Shown one piece after another: positions 1 through 8,654 of a stretch of 64,000 nt of DNA. Origin of the DNA: Clostridium_AD estertheticum_D (GTDB lineage: Bacteria; Bacillota; Clostridia; Clostridiales; Clostridiaceae); contig NZ_JAHLDM010000010.1 of assembly GCF_018861295.1 (NCBI RefSeq), positions 1 through 64,000 of the forward strand, in the 5' to 3' direction. The notes below the pieces were generated by a model. The model had not been told where the DNA came from. It saw nothing but the letters and a program-made list of their open reading frames with translations, and did no database searches. Both the position numbers and the translations under genes were made by a program. The stretch's first letter is position 1; the number at the start of each line of letters is the position of its first letter.

Positions 1-11
1 CTAGGTAATGT

Positions 12-86
12 TCCGCGATAGCTCAACGGTGGAGCGCTCGGCTGTTAACCGATAGGTTGAAGGTTCAAATCCTTTTCGCGGAGCCA
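12..86 (+). tRNA. tRNA-Asn (anticodon GTT)
   Basis: A complete cloverleaf is visible. The 7-bp acceptor stem is TCCGCGA pairing with TCGCGGA (76-82), the discriminator is G83 and CCA is encoded at 84-86. The anticodon loop CTGTTAA has GTT at 44-46, which reads Asn codons AAC/AAU. The T-arm GGTTCAAATCC is present. It is probably the last gene of a transcript that starts outside the window, because a terminator follows at 121. Confidence 0.97.
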
Positions 87-120
87 TTTTTATAATGTAA
101 TAATATGTTTAAGATATACA

Positions 121-145
121 AAAGCTAATTATTAGCTTTTTTTAT
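121..145 (+). terminator. Terminator after tRNA-Asn
   Basis: The stem AAAGCTAA / TTAGCTTT has a 3-nt loop and runs directly into a T tract. It is a standard intrinsic terminator for the tRNA-Asn transcript. Confidence 0.85.
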
Positions 146-250
146 TTTGTAGAGAATTATAGGATTAAGTTAATAAACAAATATTATATTAAGTGTGTAT
201 AATAAATATGAGTGTTATTAGTAATTTATATTTATTTATAATATGTAGTT

Positions 251-290
251 AAGTACCAATAATTTTATATTATAGGTACTTTTATTTTTT
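251..290 (+). terminator. Second hairpin-plus-T-tract before the 362 gene
   Basis: The arms AAGTACC (251-257) and GGTACTT (275-281) enclose an A/T-rich loop with some extra pairing and are followed by TTATTTTTT. No gene lies between this and the terminator at 121. It may be a backup terminator, the scar of a lost gene, or an attenuator for the gene at 362. The remaining 146-361 is A/T-rich with nothing else recognised. Confidence 0.55.
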
Positions 291-361
291 ATAATAAATA
301 CGGATATTTTACCTGAAATTACAGAACCTAATGTTAAGAACAGTAAAGAGGGGGAAATGAA

Positions 362-598
362 ATGTCTGAATATAGATTAGATATTCCTGGGAATATTAAT
401 TTAAGTGATTATAGTAGCATTCATGATTATATGGGAATAATTTCACAAAATGATAGATTTACAATTACTTCAAGAATGAAAAACTCTGAGGAAATGAAAA
501 TACTCTGTGAAATGTTAGAAAATAATAGTTTTACTATAGTGACTCAAGGAGATATGCAAAATGGTGAATACTATATTACTTCGCAAAAAGAAAGATAG
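362..598 (+). CDS. Hypothetical 78-aa protein
   Basis: A small ORF with a good ribosome binding site (GAGGGGG about 7 nt before ATG). The 78-aa product is acidic and soluble with no membrane segment, signal peptide or cysteine motif. It contains runs such as NSEEMKILCEMLENNSF that suggest helices between strands. I do not recognise a family. It is monocistronic: a hairpin lies upstream, and the next gene (740) has its own promoter. Coding status rests on the RBS and ordinary amino-acid composition only. Confidence 0.55.
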   Translation: MSEYRLDIPGNINLSDYSSIHDYMGIISQNDRFTITSRMKNSEEMKILCEMLENNSFTIVTQGDMQNGEYYITSQKER

Positions 599-661
599 TT
601 ATGAAGTTACAATATTTTCAATAAGATAGGCGGATGTTCTAAAGAGGCTTACTATAAAGTC

Positions 662-690
662 TTGAATGTCATTAAATTGAGTGATATATT
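662..690 (+). promoter_or_regulatory. Promoter for the M24 aminopeptidase gene
   Basis: TTGAAT (662-667), a 17-nt spacer, then TATATT (685-690) preceded by TGA, an extended -10. It lies about 50 bp before the start at 740. Good match to a vegetative sigma-A promoter. Confidence 0.6.
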
Positions 691-739
691 ATAATAATAA
701 ATAATACATTTTAAAATATTCATTGGGAGGGGAATTGAA

Positions 740-1981
740 ATGAAAAATACATTATTTAATATAAATAGGAAAAATCTTTGGGGAAGCTTAGAAGAAAATT
801 CAATAACATTAATATTTGCAGGTGAAGCACCATATAAATCAGCAGATGAAAAATATGCATTTACTCCAAATAGAAATTTTTATTATTTAACAGGTGTTGA
901 TAAAGATAAAATGATTTTAATGATAGTAAAAATAAAGGGCAAGGCTGAAGAGACATTATTTGTAGAGAGAAATAACCCAGTATTGGCTAGGTGGGTAGGA
1001 GAGAAAATGTCTAAAGCTGAGGCAAAAGAAATCTCTGGTATACAAAATATTGAATTTGTAGAGAATTTTGAAAATTTATTTAACGCAATTTTAGAGAAAA
1101 CGAAAATTGAAAATTTATATTTGGATCTTGAAAGACAAGAGTTTGATATATCAATGTCTACACCACAAAGGTTTGCAAAAGTTGTAACGAAAAGATACCC
1201 TTATTTAAAGGTACAAAACATATACCATGAAATAGCGAGTCTTAGACTTATTAAATCAGAGGAAGAAATAAAGTTAATAAGGAAAGCTATAGATATTACA
1301 GACATGGGTATAAAACAACTAATGAAAAATGCGAAAGTTGGTATTAAAGAATATAAATTAGAGGCTTACTTTGATTTTTCATTGAAAAGTGACGGTGTAA
1401 CAGATTATGCTTTTCATACCATTGCAGCATGTGGTAAGAATGCAACTATACTTCATTATGTAAAAAATGATAGTGAGATTCAGGATGGTGAATTAGTTTT
1501 GTTTGATTTGGGGGCTCAGTATAAATATTACAATGCGGATATAAGCCGTACATTCCCTGTTAATGGGAAATATACAGAAAGACAAAAACAAGTTTATAAT
1601 GTAGTATTAAAAGCGCAGGAAGCAGTAATAGCAATTGCAAAACCTGGTATATTGTTCTCAGTTTTAAATGAAACGGCTAAAGAGGTACTTGCAGCTGGAT
1701 GTATAGAGTTAGGTCTTATTAAAGAACCGAGTGAACTATCTAAGTATTATTTCCATGGGGTAAGTCATTATTTAGGATTAGATACTCATGATGTAGGAAA
1801 CCGTGACATAAAATTGAAACCTGGTATGGTATGTACTAATGAACCGGGACTTTATATAGAAGAAGAGAATATCGGAATTAGAATAGAGGATGATATACTA
1901 ATCACAAAAGATGGGTGTGAAAATCTTTCAAAACAAATAATTAAGACTGTAGATGAAATTGAAGCATTTATGGCTAAGTAA
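740..1981 (+). CDS. Xaa-Pro aminopeptidase family (M24B) metallopeptidase
   Basis: A 413-aa cytosolic metallopeptidase that removes N-terminal residues preceding proline. It has an aminopeptidase P N-terminal domain (about residues 5-135, with PNRNFYYLTG) and a pita-bread catalytic domain (about 175-405). The five metal ligands are visible: Asp in LFDLGA, Asp in NADISRTF, His in HGVSHYLGLDTHD, Glu in TNEPGLYI and Glu in RIEDDILIT. Length is typical of PepP (about 410-440 aa). The start is set by a GGGAGGGG ribosome site. It is a single-gene unit between its own promoter (662) and a perfect-palindrome terminator (2006). A close alternative is prolidase PepQ, but the N-terminal domain favours PepP. 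Confidence 0.9.
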   Translation: MKNTLFNINRKNLWGSLEENSITLIFAGEAPYKSADEKYAFTPNRNFYYLTGVDKDKMILMIVKIKGKAEETLFVERNNPVLARWVGEKMSKAEAKEISGIQNIEFVENFENLFNAILEKTKIENLYLDLERQEFDISMSTPQRFAKVVTKRYPYLKVQNIYHEIASLRLIKSEEEIKLIRKAIDITDMGIKQLMKNAKVGIKEYKLEAYFDFSLKSDGVTDYAFHTIAACGKNATILHYVKNDSEIQDGELVLFDLGAQYKYYNADISRTFPVNGKYTERQKQVYNVVLKAQEAVIAIAKPGILFSVLNETAKEVLAAGCIELGLIKEPSELSKYYFHGVSHYLGLDTHDVGNRDIKLKPGMVCTNEPGLYIEEENIGIRIEDDILITKDGCENLSKQIIKTVDEIEAFMAK

Positions 1982-2005
1982 ATTTATATAAATAATTAAA
2001 TGTGA

Positions 2006-2040
2006 ATAAGTAGTAATTCTAGAATTACTACTTATTTTTA
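2006..2040 (+). terminator. Terminator after the aminopeptidase gene
   Basis: A perfect 30-nt inverted repeat (2006-2035; arms ATAAGTAGTAATTCT and AGAATTACTACTTAT) followed by TTTTT. Strong intrinsic terminator. The following 2041-2294 is A/T-rich non-coding sequence with nothing else recognised. Confidence 0.85.
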
Positions 2041-2294
2041 GCGTTAATAAATAATGCGTTATAACCATGCAATAATATTACTAGGTAGGTAATTCTTATT
2101 TTAAAATATTTACATATTATTAATATATTATGAATGAAAATGTAAAAAAAACCATTACGAAAATTATAATAGAAACAAGGTATAAAAATAGTTTTATAGA
2201 ATAGTAAATATATGGAATAAAACAACTGGGAAGTTATATGTATTTATGAGGGTGTAAGAAAAGATTAAAATTAAATTAAATTAGGAGGAACGAA

Positions 2295-2516
2295 ATGATT
2301 AAAAATAAGAATAATATTGTAGAGCTATTAGGTAAAATTAAAAGGTTCACATATTTTAAAGATAATTCAGAAATAGACGTAGTTTTAAAAGAGAGTGAAA
2401 AAATTAACATTAGATGTTATGATGATAAATGTATAATCATTAATTTTTTAGATTATGAAACGGGTATTTCTATGCTGTATAAAGATAGAAAATATATTAA
2501 TATGGAAATCTCTTAA
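2295..2516 (+). CDS. Hypothetical 73-aa protein
   Basis: A small ORF with an ideal RBS (AGGAGG about 7 nt before ATG) and a strong terminator 34 nt after its stop, so it behaves as a real single-gene unit. The product is 73 aa, Lys/Ile-rich, soluble and without signal peptide; short strands such as KCIIINFLDYETG are suggested. I recognise no family. It occupies the place just before clpC where Bacillus and many clostridia carry ctsR-mcsA-mcsB, but it resembles none of these. Confidence 0.65.
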   Translation: MIKNKNNIVELLGKIKRFTYFKDNSEIDVVLKESEKINIRCYDDKCIIINFLDYETGISMLYKDRKYINMEIS

Positions 2517-2549
2517 TGAGTTTGCGTATTAAAAAATACATTTTAATAA

Positions 2550-2600
2550 GGATATGCTTAAAGTATTTTAGTATAGAATATTTTAAGCATGTCCTTTTTT
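2550..2600 (+). terminator. Terminator between the 73-aa gene and clpC
   Basis: A long stem of about 18 bp (GGATATGCTTAAAGTATT with AATATTTTAAGCATGTCC, two G-U pairs) followed by TTTTTT. It separates clpC transcriptionally from the upstream gene. Confidence 0.85.
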
Positions 2601-2701
2601 ATTAAATAATTACGTAATGCTATTATATCATGCAATAATTAGGATAAAATTGGGCATAATTAAAATAATAAGAAAATTTATTGCAAGTGAGGTGTTTGAA
2701 C

Positions 2702-5143
2702 ATGATGTTCAATAAATTTACAGAAAGAGCACAAAAGGTTTTAGTATATGCTCAAGAGGAAGCACAACAATTAAAGCATGGTTATGTAGGAACAGAACAT
2801 ATACTGTTAGGAATTTTAAAGGAACAAGATGGTGTATGTAAAAAGTCATTAAATAATATGAAAATTACGTCGGTCGAGGTAAAAAAATTAGTAATAGAGT
2901 ATGAAGGTGAAGGCGACGTAGAAATGCGCAGAAATGAGATACCTTTGACGCCAAGAACGAAACGCCTATTAGAACTAAGTTTAATTGAAGCAAGAAATTT
3001 AAATCACAATTATATTAGTCCAGAACACATTTTACTTGCATTGATTAAAGAATCAGAGGGAGTTGCATATACAATATTAGCTAACTTAGGAGCAGACTTT
3101 AATATACTAAAAAATGATATATTAAATAATTGGTGCTCTGAAGGTAATCCGAAGGGAAGTATATCAAAAGAAAAAGGAAATCACAGTACGCCGACCTTAG
3201 ATCATTTCGGAAAAGATTTAACTGAAATGGCAAAAGAAGGTAAGCTTGATCCTGTTATAGGAAGAGATAATGAAACTCAAAGGCTTTTAGAAATTTTATG
3301 TAGAAGGATGAAGAATAATCCGTGCCTTATAGGGGAGCCGGGCGTAGGTAAGACTGCTATAGCAGAGGGACTTGCACAAAGAATAGCTTCTGGGAGTATC
3401 CCGGAGATTTTAAAAGATAAAAGAGTTATAACTTTAGATATATCTTCTATGGTTGCAGGTTCGAAATATAGAGGAGAGTTTGAGGAAAGGCTTAAAAAGG
3501 TTATGAAAGAAATAGTCGTCGCAGGAAATATTATTATATTTATAGACGAAATTCATACTATAATTGGGGCAGGTGGAGCTGAGGGGGCTATTGATGCATC
3601 TAATATATTAAAACCATCACTTGCTCGTGGAGAAATACAATGCATAGGGGCAACAACTATAGACGAATATAGAAAGCACATTGAAAAAGATGCGGCACTT
3701 GAGAGAAGATTTCAACCTATTATTGTAGGAGAGCCAAGTAAACAAGAAGCTGTTGAAATATTAAAAGGATTAAGGGATAAGTATGAAGCACATCATAGAG
3801 TTAAGATCACCGATAGCGCAATAGAGGCCGCTGTTAATTTGTCCCATAGGTATATTGCGGATAGATATTTACCTGATAAAGCAATAGATCTTATAGATGA
3901 GGCGGGGGCAAAGGTTAGGATTCGAAATTTGACCGCTCCGCCAAATCTTAAAAATTTAGAAGATGAAATAGATAAAATTTCTAAAGAAAAATTGGATGCT
4001 ATATCAGTACAGGATTTCGAAAAGGCGGCTAAAATAAGAGACACCGAAAGAAAGTTAAAGGAGAAATTATATAATTCTAAAAACAGTTGGAAAACACAAA
4101 ATCAAGCGGATGAACTAATAGTTTCAGAACTCGAAATTGCTAATATTGTATCAAAATGGATTAATATTCCAATAGAAAAATTGACGCAAAAGGAATCAGA
4201 AAAATTATTAAAATTGGAGAAGTTACTACATGCGAGAGTGATAGGTCAATATGAAGCAGTTAAATCTATTTCAAGTGCAATAAGACGTGCAAGAGTAGGG
4301 TTAAAAGATCCCAAAAGACCAATAGGTTCTTTTATATTTTTAGGGCCGACTGGTGTAGGGAAAACAGAATTATCTAAAGCACTAGCTGAGGCTATGTTTG
4401 GTGATGAAAATAACATGATAAGAATAGATATGTCAGAATATATGGATAAGCATACAGTTTCGAGGCTTATGGGTTCACCTCCAGGATATGTTGGATTTGA
4501 TGAAGGTGGACAACTAACAGAAAAAGTGAGAAGAAACCCATATTCAGTCATTCTTTTCGATGAAATTGAAAAAGCTCATCCAGATGTAGTTAATATTTTA
4601 TTGCAAATATTAGATGACGGAAGGTTAACCGATGGAAAAGGTAAAACAATAGACTTTAAAAATACAGTAATTATAATGACATCTAACGTAGGGGCGTCTG
4701 CTCTTAAAAAGCAAAAGTCGCTAGGATTTGATATAAAGGAAAATGGCGTGAGTTCTGAATATGAAAAGATGAAAGAAAATATAATGGAAGAGCTAAAAGT
4801 TTCATTTAGACCAGAGTTTTTAAATAGAATAGATGATATTATTGTATTTCATTCACTAGAACAGGATGATTTATGTAAAATAGTAGAGTTAATGCTTAAA
4901 GTTGTGAAGGGACGTCTTGAAGATCTTAAAATTAATATTAGTTTTGATGATGAAACTAAGAAGCATTTGGCTAAGGCAGGATTTAATAGAAATTATGGAG
5001 CAAGACCATTAAGGCGAGAAATAACTAAAGTTGTGGAAGATAAATTATCTGAAGAAATACTGATGGGGAATATTAATAAAGGTGATAATATAAGTGTTGT
5101 TATGGAAAATGGTGAATTGATTTTTAAAATTTTACATATTTAA
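2702..5143 (+). CDS. clpC: ATP-dependent Clp protease ATPase subunit ClpC
   Basis: An 813-aa HSP100 unfoldase that feeds substrates to ClpP. In order it has a double Clp_N repeat (about 3-140), AAA+ domain 1 with Walker A GEPGVGKT and Walker B IIFIDEIH, a UVR-type middle motif (QDFEKAAKIRDTERKLKEKL), AAA+ domain 2 with GPTGVGKTE and VILFDEIEKAH, and a C-terminal D2-small domain ending GARPLRREI. I chose ATG 2702 because GTGAGGTG lies 7 nt upstream; the in-frame TTG at 2681 has no RBS. No CtsR heptad repeat is visible upstream. ctsR, mcsA and mcsB do not precede it and radA does not follow it, unlike the common Firmicute layout. Confidence 0.95.
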   Translation: MMFNKFTERAQKVLVYAQEEAQQLKHGYVGTEHILLGILKEQDGVCKKSLNNMKITSVEVKKLVIEYEGEGDVEMRRNEIPLTPRTKRLLELSLIEARNLNHNYISPEHILLALIKESEGVAYTILANLGADFNILKNDILNNWCSEGNPKGSISKEKGNHSTPTLDHFGKDLTEMAKEGKLDPVIGRDNETQRLLEILCRRMKNNPCLIGEPGVGKTAIAEGLAQRIASGSIPEILKDKRVITLDISSMVAGSKYRGEFEERLKKVMKEIVVAGNIIIFIDEIHTIIGAGGAEGAIDASNILKPSLARGEIQCIGATTIDEYRKHIEKDAALERRFQPIIVGEPSKQEAVEILKGLRDKYEAHHRVKITDSAIEAAVNLSHRYIADRYLPDKAIDLIDEAGAKVRIRNLTAPPNLKNLEDEIDKISKEKLDAISVQDFEKAAKIRDTERKLKEKLYNSKNSWKTQNQADELIVSELEIANIVSKWINIPIEKLTQKESEKLLKLEKLLHARVIGQYEAVKSISSAIRRARVGLKDPKRPIGSFIFLGPTGVGKTELSKALAEAMFGDENNMIRIDMSEYMDKHTVSRLMGSPPGYVGFDEGGQLTEKVRRNPYSVILFDEIEKAHPDVVNILLQILDDGRLTDGKGKTIDFKNTVIIMTSNVGASALKKQKSLGFDIKENGVSSEYEKMKENIMEELKVSFRPEFLNRIDDIIVFHSLEQDDLCKIVELMLKVVKGRLEDLKINISFDDETKKHLAKAGFNRNYGARPLRREITKVVEDKLSEEILMGNINKGDNISVVMENGELIFKILHI

Positions 5144-5195
5144 TATTGTTTATATACATTAAAAAGTATATAATTAAAATGTAATATTTTTTTGT

Positions 5196-5218
5196 AAACC
5201 ACTCTAGAGTGGTTTTTT
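5196..5218 (+). terminator. Terminator after clpC
   Basis: The perfect palindrome AACCACTCTAGAGTGGTT is followed by TTTT. It isolates clpC from disA. Confidence 0.85.
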
Positions 5219-5290
5219 AATTTATAGAAAATATAGAATTCATTTTAATATATAACTTTAATTTATAATTTATTAAGTAGGGAGAAAAGG

Positions 5291-6355
5291 ATGAGAGAAG
5301 AGAAAAGTAAGGAACTTATGAGTATATTGAAAATGCTGGCACCTGGTACTTCGCTTAGAGAAGGTCTTGAAAATATTCTTAGAGCTAAAACTGGTGGACT
5401 TATTGTTTTAGGAAATGGTAAGGAAATATTAGATATTGTAGATGGTGGATTTGGAATAAATGCGGACTATAGTCCTGCTTATATATATGAATTAGCAAAG
5501 ATGGATGGAGCTATAGTAATAAGTAGCGATTTGAAAAAAATATTATATGCTAATACTCAACTTATGCCAAGCTCCACAATACCAACTTATGAAACTGGAA
5601 CAAGACATAGAACTGCGCAAAGAATAGCTAAACAAACAGGGTACGTTGTTGTTGCAATATCACAAAGAAGAACTATTATAACTGTTTATAAGGATGATAT
5701 AAAATATGTGTTAAGAGATAGTAGTATTATTTTAGCAAAAGCGAATCAAGCTATCCAAACATTAGAGAAATATGTTTCAGTGCTTGAGCGAGTAGTAAGT
5801 AATTTAAATCTTTTAGAATTTCAAGATTTAGCTACATTGTTTGATGTACTATCAGCAATACAAAGGACAGAGATGGTTATGAGAATAGTTGGAGAAATAG
5901 AAAGGCATATATGTGAACTAGGCAATGAGGGTAGGCTAATTTCAATGCAACTAAATGAATTAATTAGAAGTGTTGAGGAAGATGGAATATTATTAATAAG
6001 AGATTATTGTCAAAGTGGTATGGATTATACCCAGATGTATAGACAAATAGAAAATATGACTTCAGCTGAACTAATAGATTTAGAGTTTATATCTAGAATT
6101 ATTGGATATGTAGGGGTTCCTTTAGTTGATACTTTAATTTCTCCAAGAGGATATAGGATGCTAAATAAAATACCTAGAATACCTGTAAATGTTATTGAAA
6201 ATCTAGTTAAGCACTTTAGAGAATTAAAAGCAACAATGGAAGCTTCTTATGAACAGCTTGATAGCGTAGAGGGAATTGGGGAAGCAAGAGCCAAAGCTAT
6301 TAAAAACGGATTAAGAAGGTTGAAAGAGCAATTTATGCTAGACAAGCAAATTTAG
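5291..6355 (+). CDS. disA: DNA integrity scanning protein DisA (diadenylate cyclase)
   Basis: A 354-aa protein that makes c-di-AMP from two ATP and scans DNA for branched structures. The N-terminal DAC domain (about 1-145) has the catalytic DGA (KMDGAIVIS) and RHR (GTRHRTAQR) motifs. A helical linker spans about 150-285 and a C-terminal helix-hairpin-helix DNA-binding domain contains VEGIGEARAKAIKNGLRRL. Length matches the family (about 355 aa). The start ATG follows AGGGAGAAAAGG. A second cyclase, CdaA, is encoded at 58079 and a c-di-AMP riboswitch lies at 56638. radA, which often precedes disA, is absent here. Confidence 0.95.
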   Translation: MREEKSKELMSILKMLAPGTSLREGLENILRAKTGGLIVLGNGKEILDIVDGGFGINADYSPAYIYELAKMDGAIVISSDLKKILYANTQLMPSSTIPTYETGTRHRTAQRIAKQTGYVVVAISQRRTIITVYKDDIKYVLRDSSIILAKANQAIQTLEKYVSVLERVVSNLNLLEFQDLATLFDVLSAIQRTEMVMRIVGEIERHICELGNEGRLISMQLNELIRSVEEDGILLIRDYCQSGMDYTQMYRQIENMTSAELIDLEFISRIIGYVGVPLVDTLISPRGYRMLNKIPRIPVNVIENLVKHFRELKATMEASYEQLDSVEGIGEARAKAIKNGLRRLKEQFMLDKQI

Positions 6356-6386
6356 CACAAAATAAGGTATAACTTATCTTGTGCAA
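6352..6386. terminator. Hairpin between convergent disA and the 6393 gene
   Basis: The arms GCACAAAATAAG and CTTATCTTGTGC face each other across a short loop (one mismatch). It sits between convergent stops and is likely a shared terminator, although the T tracts on both sides are weak. Confidence 0.5.
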
Positions 6387-6392
6387 TATTTG

Positions 6393-6794
6393 CTAGCGCA
6401 TGGTATATTTACCAAGGGTGCTAATTTTGTCGTATTCTTTTAAAAGAATGTCATATAAATTCAAACCTAAAATATTACATAATGAAGTAATATAAAAAAG
6501 ATTGTTACCAAGTTCTTTTTCTAAAACTTCCCTACAGTTTTCACATAGAGCACCTTGCACCGGAGAATGAGAAGCAGCGGGGGTATCTAAATTTAAATCG
6601 TCTATATTAGGTGGCGTGTATATGGTTTTTTCTTCTAACTTAATACAGCCACAATTGGTAACAGATTTTGCAACAGCCCTATTGACTCTAGCGTCAGATT
6701 CTTGAAGTTTAGTAATTACATCTAAAACACTTCTATGCCGTAATAGGGATTCATCTACAGAATTTTGAAAATTATCAAATATACAATCTTTCAT
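6393..6794 (-). CDS. Conserved small clostridial protein with MazG-like C-terminus
   Basis: A 133-aa protein on the minus strand. The start ATG at 6794 is fixed by AAGGAG 9 nt upstream; the in-frame TTG at 6803 touches the RBS. The N-terminal half is helical (FDNFQNSVDESLLRHRSVLD). The middle has Cys pairs (TNCGC and CENC) that could bind metal. The last 45 residues (LEKELGNNLFYITSLCNILG) look like the helix pair of MazG-type nucleotide pyrophosphohydrolases, but I do not see the full ExxE/ExxD catalytic set, so enzymatic activity is doubtful. Similar proteins near disA are familiar from clostridia. Function unknown. Confidence 0.75.
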   Translation of the reverse strand: MKDCIFDNFQNSVDESLLRHRSVLDVITKLQESDARVNRAVAKSVTNCGCIKLEEKTIYTPPNIDDLNLDTPAASHSPVQGALCENCREVLEKELGNNLFYITSLCNILGLNLYDILLKEYDKISTLGKYTMR

Positions 6795-6931
6795 TAAGTT
6801 CAACTCCTTGTAAAAATTTAATTAGCTACATTATAGGATTCACATTACGGTTTTGTCAATAAACTAAGTACGCATTTCACCTTATGAATATATAATAAAT
6901 CAATAGGAGTTTTATTAATAGGGGGAATGGT

Positions 6932-7405
6932 ATGTTAAATATTGGTGAGAAAATATTTATATCAGATTATGGTGCTGGATATGTAAAGGATATATATGAC
7001 GAAGAATCATCTAATATAGAATGTAAATATGTAAATATATATCTTTTATTAGATAACATGAATTTTATGATTCCAATAAATAAAATTGAAAATTATAGAG
7101 TAAGGGGAATTTTAAATAAAGTAGAATTAGAGGATATTTTAAATACAATAGCGAGTGATTCAGATTTTATTGAAAGAAATTGGAACAATAGGTATAGAAG
7201 CAACAAGAAAAAAATTCAAAGTGGGAGTGCTTTGAAAATGTGTGAGGTAATTAGAGATTTATATTATTTACAAAAGAAAGATATGCTACCGCCAGGAGAG
7301 GTCAAGATTTTAGAAAGAGTTGAAGGAATGGTTGCTAGTGAAATAATGTTAGCTTTTGAACTTAACATGGAACAAGCATTATGTAAAATAAGGAGTTTAG
7401 TTTAA
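6932..7405 (+). CDS. CarD/CdnL-type transcriptional regulator
   Basis: A 157-aa protein with a CarD-CdnL-TRCF RNA-polymerase interaction domain at the N-terminus (about 1-60; GEKIFISDYGAGYVKDIYD, then a strand-rich segment ending MIPINKIENYRVR). A helical C-terminal domain (about 65-157) includes LYYLQKKDMLPPGEVKILE, typical of CarD. Such proteins bind the RNAP beta lobe and stabilise open promoter complexes, often at rRNA promoters. The start ATG follows GGGGGAATGG. It is divergent from the 6393 gene. I infer a global regulator; its targets cannot be read from the sequence. Confidence 0.85.
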   Translation: MLNIGEKIFISDYGAGYVKDIYDEESSNIECKYVNIYLLLDNMNFMIPINKIENYRVRGILNKVELEDILNTIASDSDFIERNWNNRYRSNKKKIQSGSALKMCEVIRDLYYLQKKDMLPPGEVKILERVEGMVASEIMLAFELNMEQALCKIRSLV

Positions 7406-7433
7406 TAAATTGTTGATTGTGTGACATATTTTA

Positions 7434-7462
7434 TTGAAATACACTCATTTATAGTATATATT
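7434..7462 (+). promoter_or_regulatory. Promoter for the PIN/TRAM protein and ispD
   Basis: TTGAAA (7434-7439), a 17-nt spacer, TATATT (7457-7462), about 60 bp before the start at 7523. Confidence 0.6.
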
Positions 7463-7522
7463 AGATAATAACGGGATATAAATTCGAATAAGTGTTAATA
7501 ATTTAAGGGGAGGTGAATTTTT

Positions 7523-8629
7523 TTGTTAAAAAAAATTTTTAGAGGACTTTTTACAATCATAGGATTAATTTTAGGGTATCTAATAGGTGAGATGCTTCTA
7601 AGCACAAGCTATTTAGCGGGGTTTAGTTATTTTAAAGAGGGTACAATTCAAGGAATAATATTCATCATTTTTTCTACTTTGATTGTTGGGGTTATTTTAT
7701 TTTTGATATCTCCTATACTAGTGTCTTTTATAATGAAATTCATGGAGTATGTAGTGAAAAGCACACAGAAAATGCCAACGTCACAAATTGTTTTTGGTAC
7801 AGGAGGAGCGATAATAGGGCTTGTAATTGCATCTTTGTTTTCAGGGTTATTTAATTATAAATCACCTTTATGGACTATTATTGTAATTATTTTTACAGTT
7901 ATAATGATAGCTTTAGGAGCAGATATTTGTGCTAGAAAAAGAGATGAAATATTAGCTTTCTTTACAAGTATCAAAAAAAGCAACGGGTTTAAAGATAAAA
8001 AAATCAAGGGGTTTACTAATGAAAATCCAAAAGTATTAGATACATCGGTAATAATTGATGGCAGAATATTTGATATTTGTCAAACTGGTTTTGTTGAAGG
8101 TCCACTCGTAATACCAACGTTTGTATTAGAGGAACTTAGGCATATTGCTGATTCATCAGATGGGCTTAAGAGGAATAGAGGAAGACGAGGACTAGATATA
8201 CTAAATAAAATACAAAAGGAATTAAATATTGAGGTTGAGATTTGGGAAAAAGATTTTCCAGACATTGCAGAAGTAGATAGTAAATTACTCAAATTAGCTC
8301 AGGTTTTGAACGGCAAAGTAATTACAAACGATTTCAACCTTAATAAGGTAGCTGAATTTCAGGGAGTTCCGGTTTTAAATATTAATGAACTTGCAAACGC
8401 AGTAAAACCAGTAGTACTTCCGGGGGAAGAAATGAAAATCCAAGTTATGAAAGATGGAAAAGAATCAGGGCAAGGAATAGCTTATTTAGATGATGGAACA
8501 ATGATTGTTGTTGAAGGTGGACGAAAGTATATTGGTGAGAATATAGTTGTTATTGTAACATCAGTACTCCAGACGGCTGCAGGTAGAATGATTTTTGCTA
8601 AAAATAAAGATTCTTTAGTGAAAAGTTAG
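7523..8629 (+). CDS. PIN/TRAM domain membrane protein (YacL family)
   Basis: A 368-aa protein. The first ~150 residues hold four hydrophobic membrane segments (for example FTIIGLILGYLIGEMLLS and IIVIIFTVIMIALGADI). They are followed by a PIN domain (about 170-285; VLDTSVIIDGRIFDI, VLEELRHIAD, VITNDFNLNK, with the acidic residues of PIN nucleases) and a C-terminal TRAM domain (about 290-350). Family length and order match B. subtilis YacL, a membrane-tethered predicted RNase. The TTG start is fixed by GGGGAGGTGA. It is followed by ispD 25 nt downstream, as in many Firmicutes. The substrate is unknown. Confidence 0.9.
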   Translation: MLKKIFRGLFTIIGLILGYLIGEMLLSTSYLAGFSYFKEGTIQGIIFIIFSTLIVGVILFLISPILVSFIMKFMEYVVKSTQKMPTSQIVFGTGGAIIGLVIASLFSGLFNYKSPLWTIIVIIFTVIMIALGADICARKRDEILAFFTSIKKSNGFKDKKIKGFTNENPKVLDTSVIIDGRIFDICQTGFVEGPLVIPTFVLEELRHIADSSDGLKRNRGRRGLDILNKIQKELNIEVEIWEKDFPDIAEVDSKLLKLAQVLNGKVITNDFNLNKVAEFQGVPVLNINELANAVKPVVLPGEEMKIQVMKDGKESGQGIAYLDDGTMIVVEGGRKYIGENIVVIVTSVLQTAAGRMIFAKNKDSLVKS

Positions 8630-8654
8630 TTTTAAGATGTAAGTGAGGATTTTT

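Noticed and set aside
2028..2225. 65-aa minus-strand ORF between the aminopeptidase and the 73-aa gene
   Set aside because: Very Ile/Phe/Tyr-rich as expected from random A/T DNA, and no RBS.
2681..2701. Earlier TTG start for clpC
   Set aside because: No RBS before it, and GTGAGGTG sits 7 nt before the ATG at 2702.
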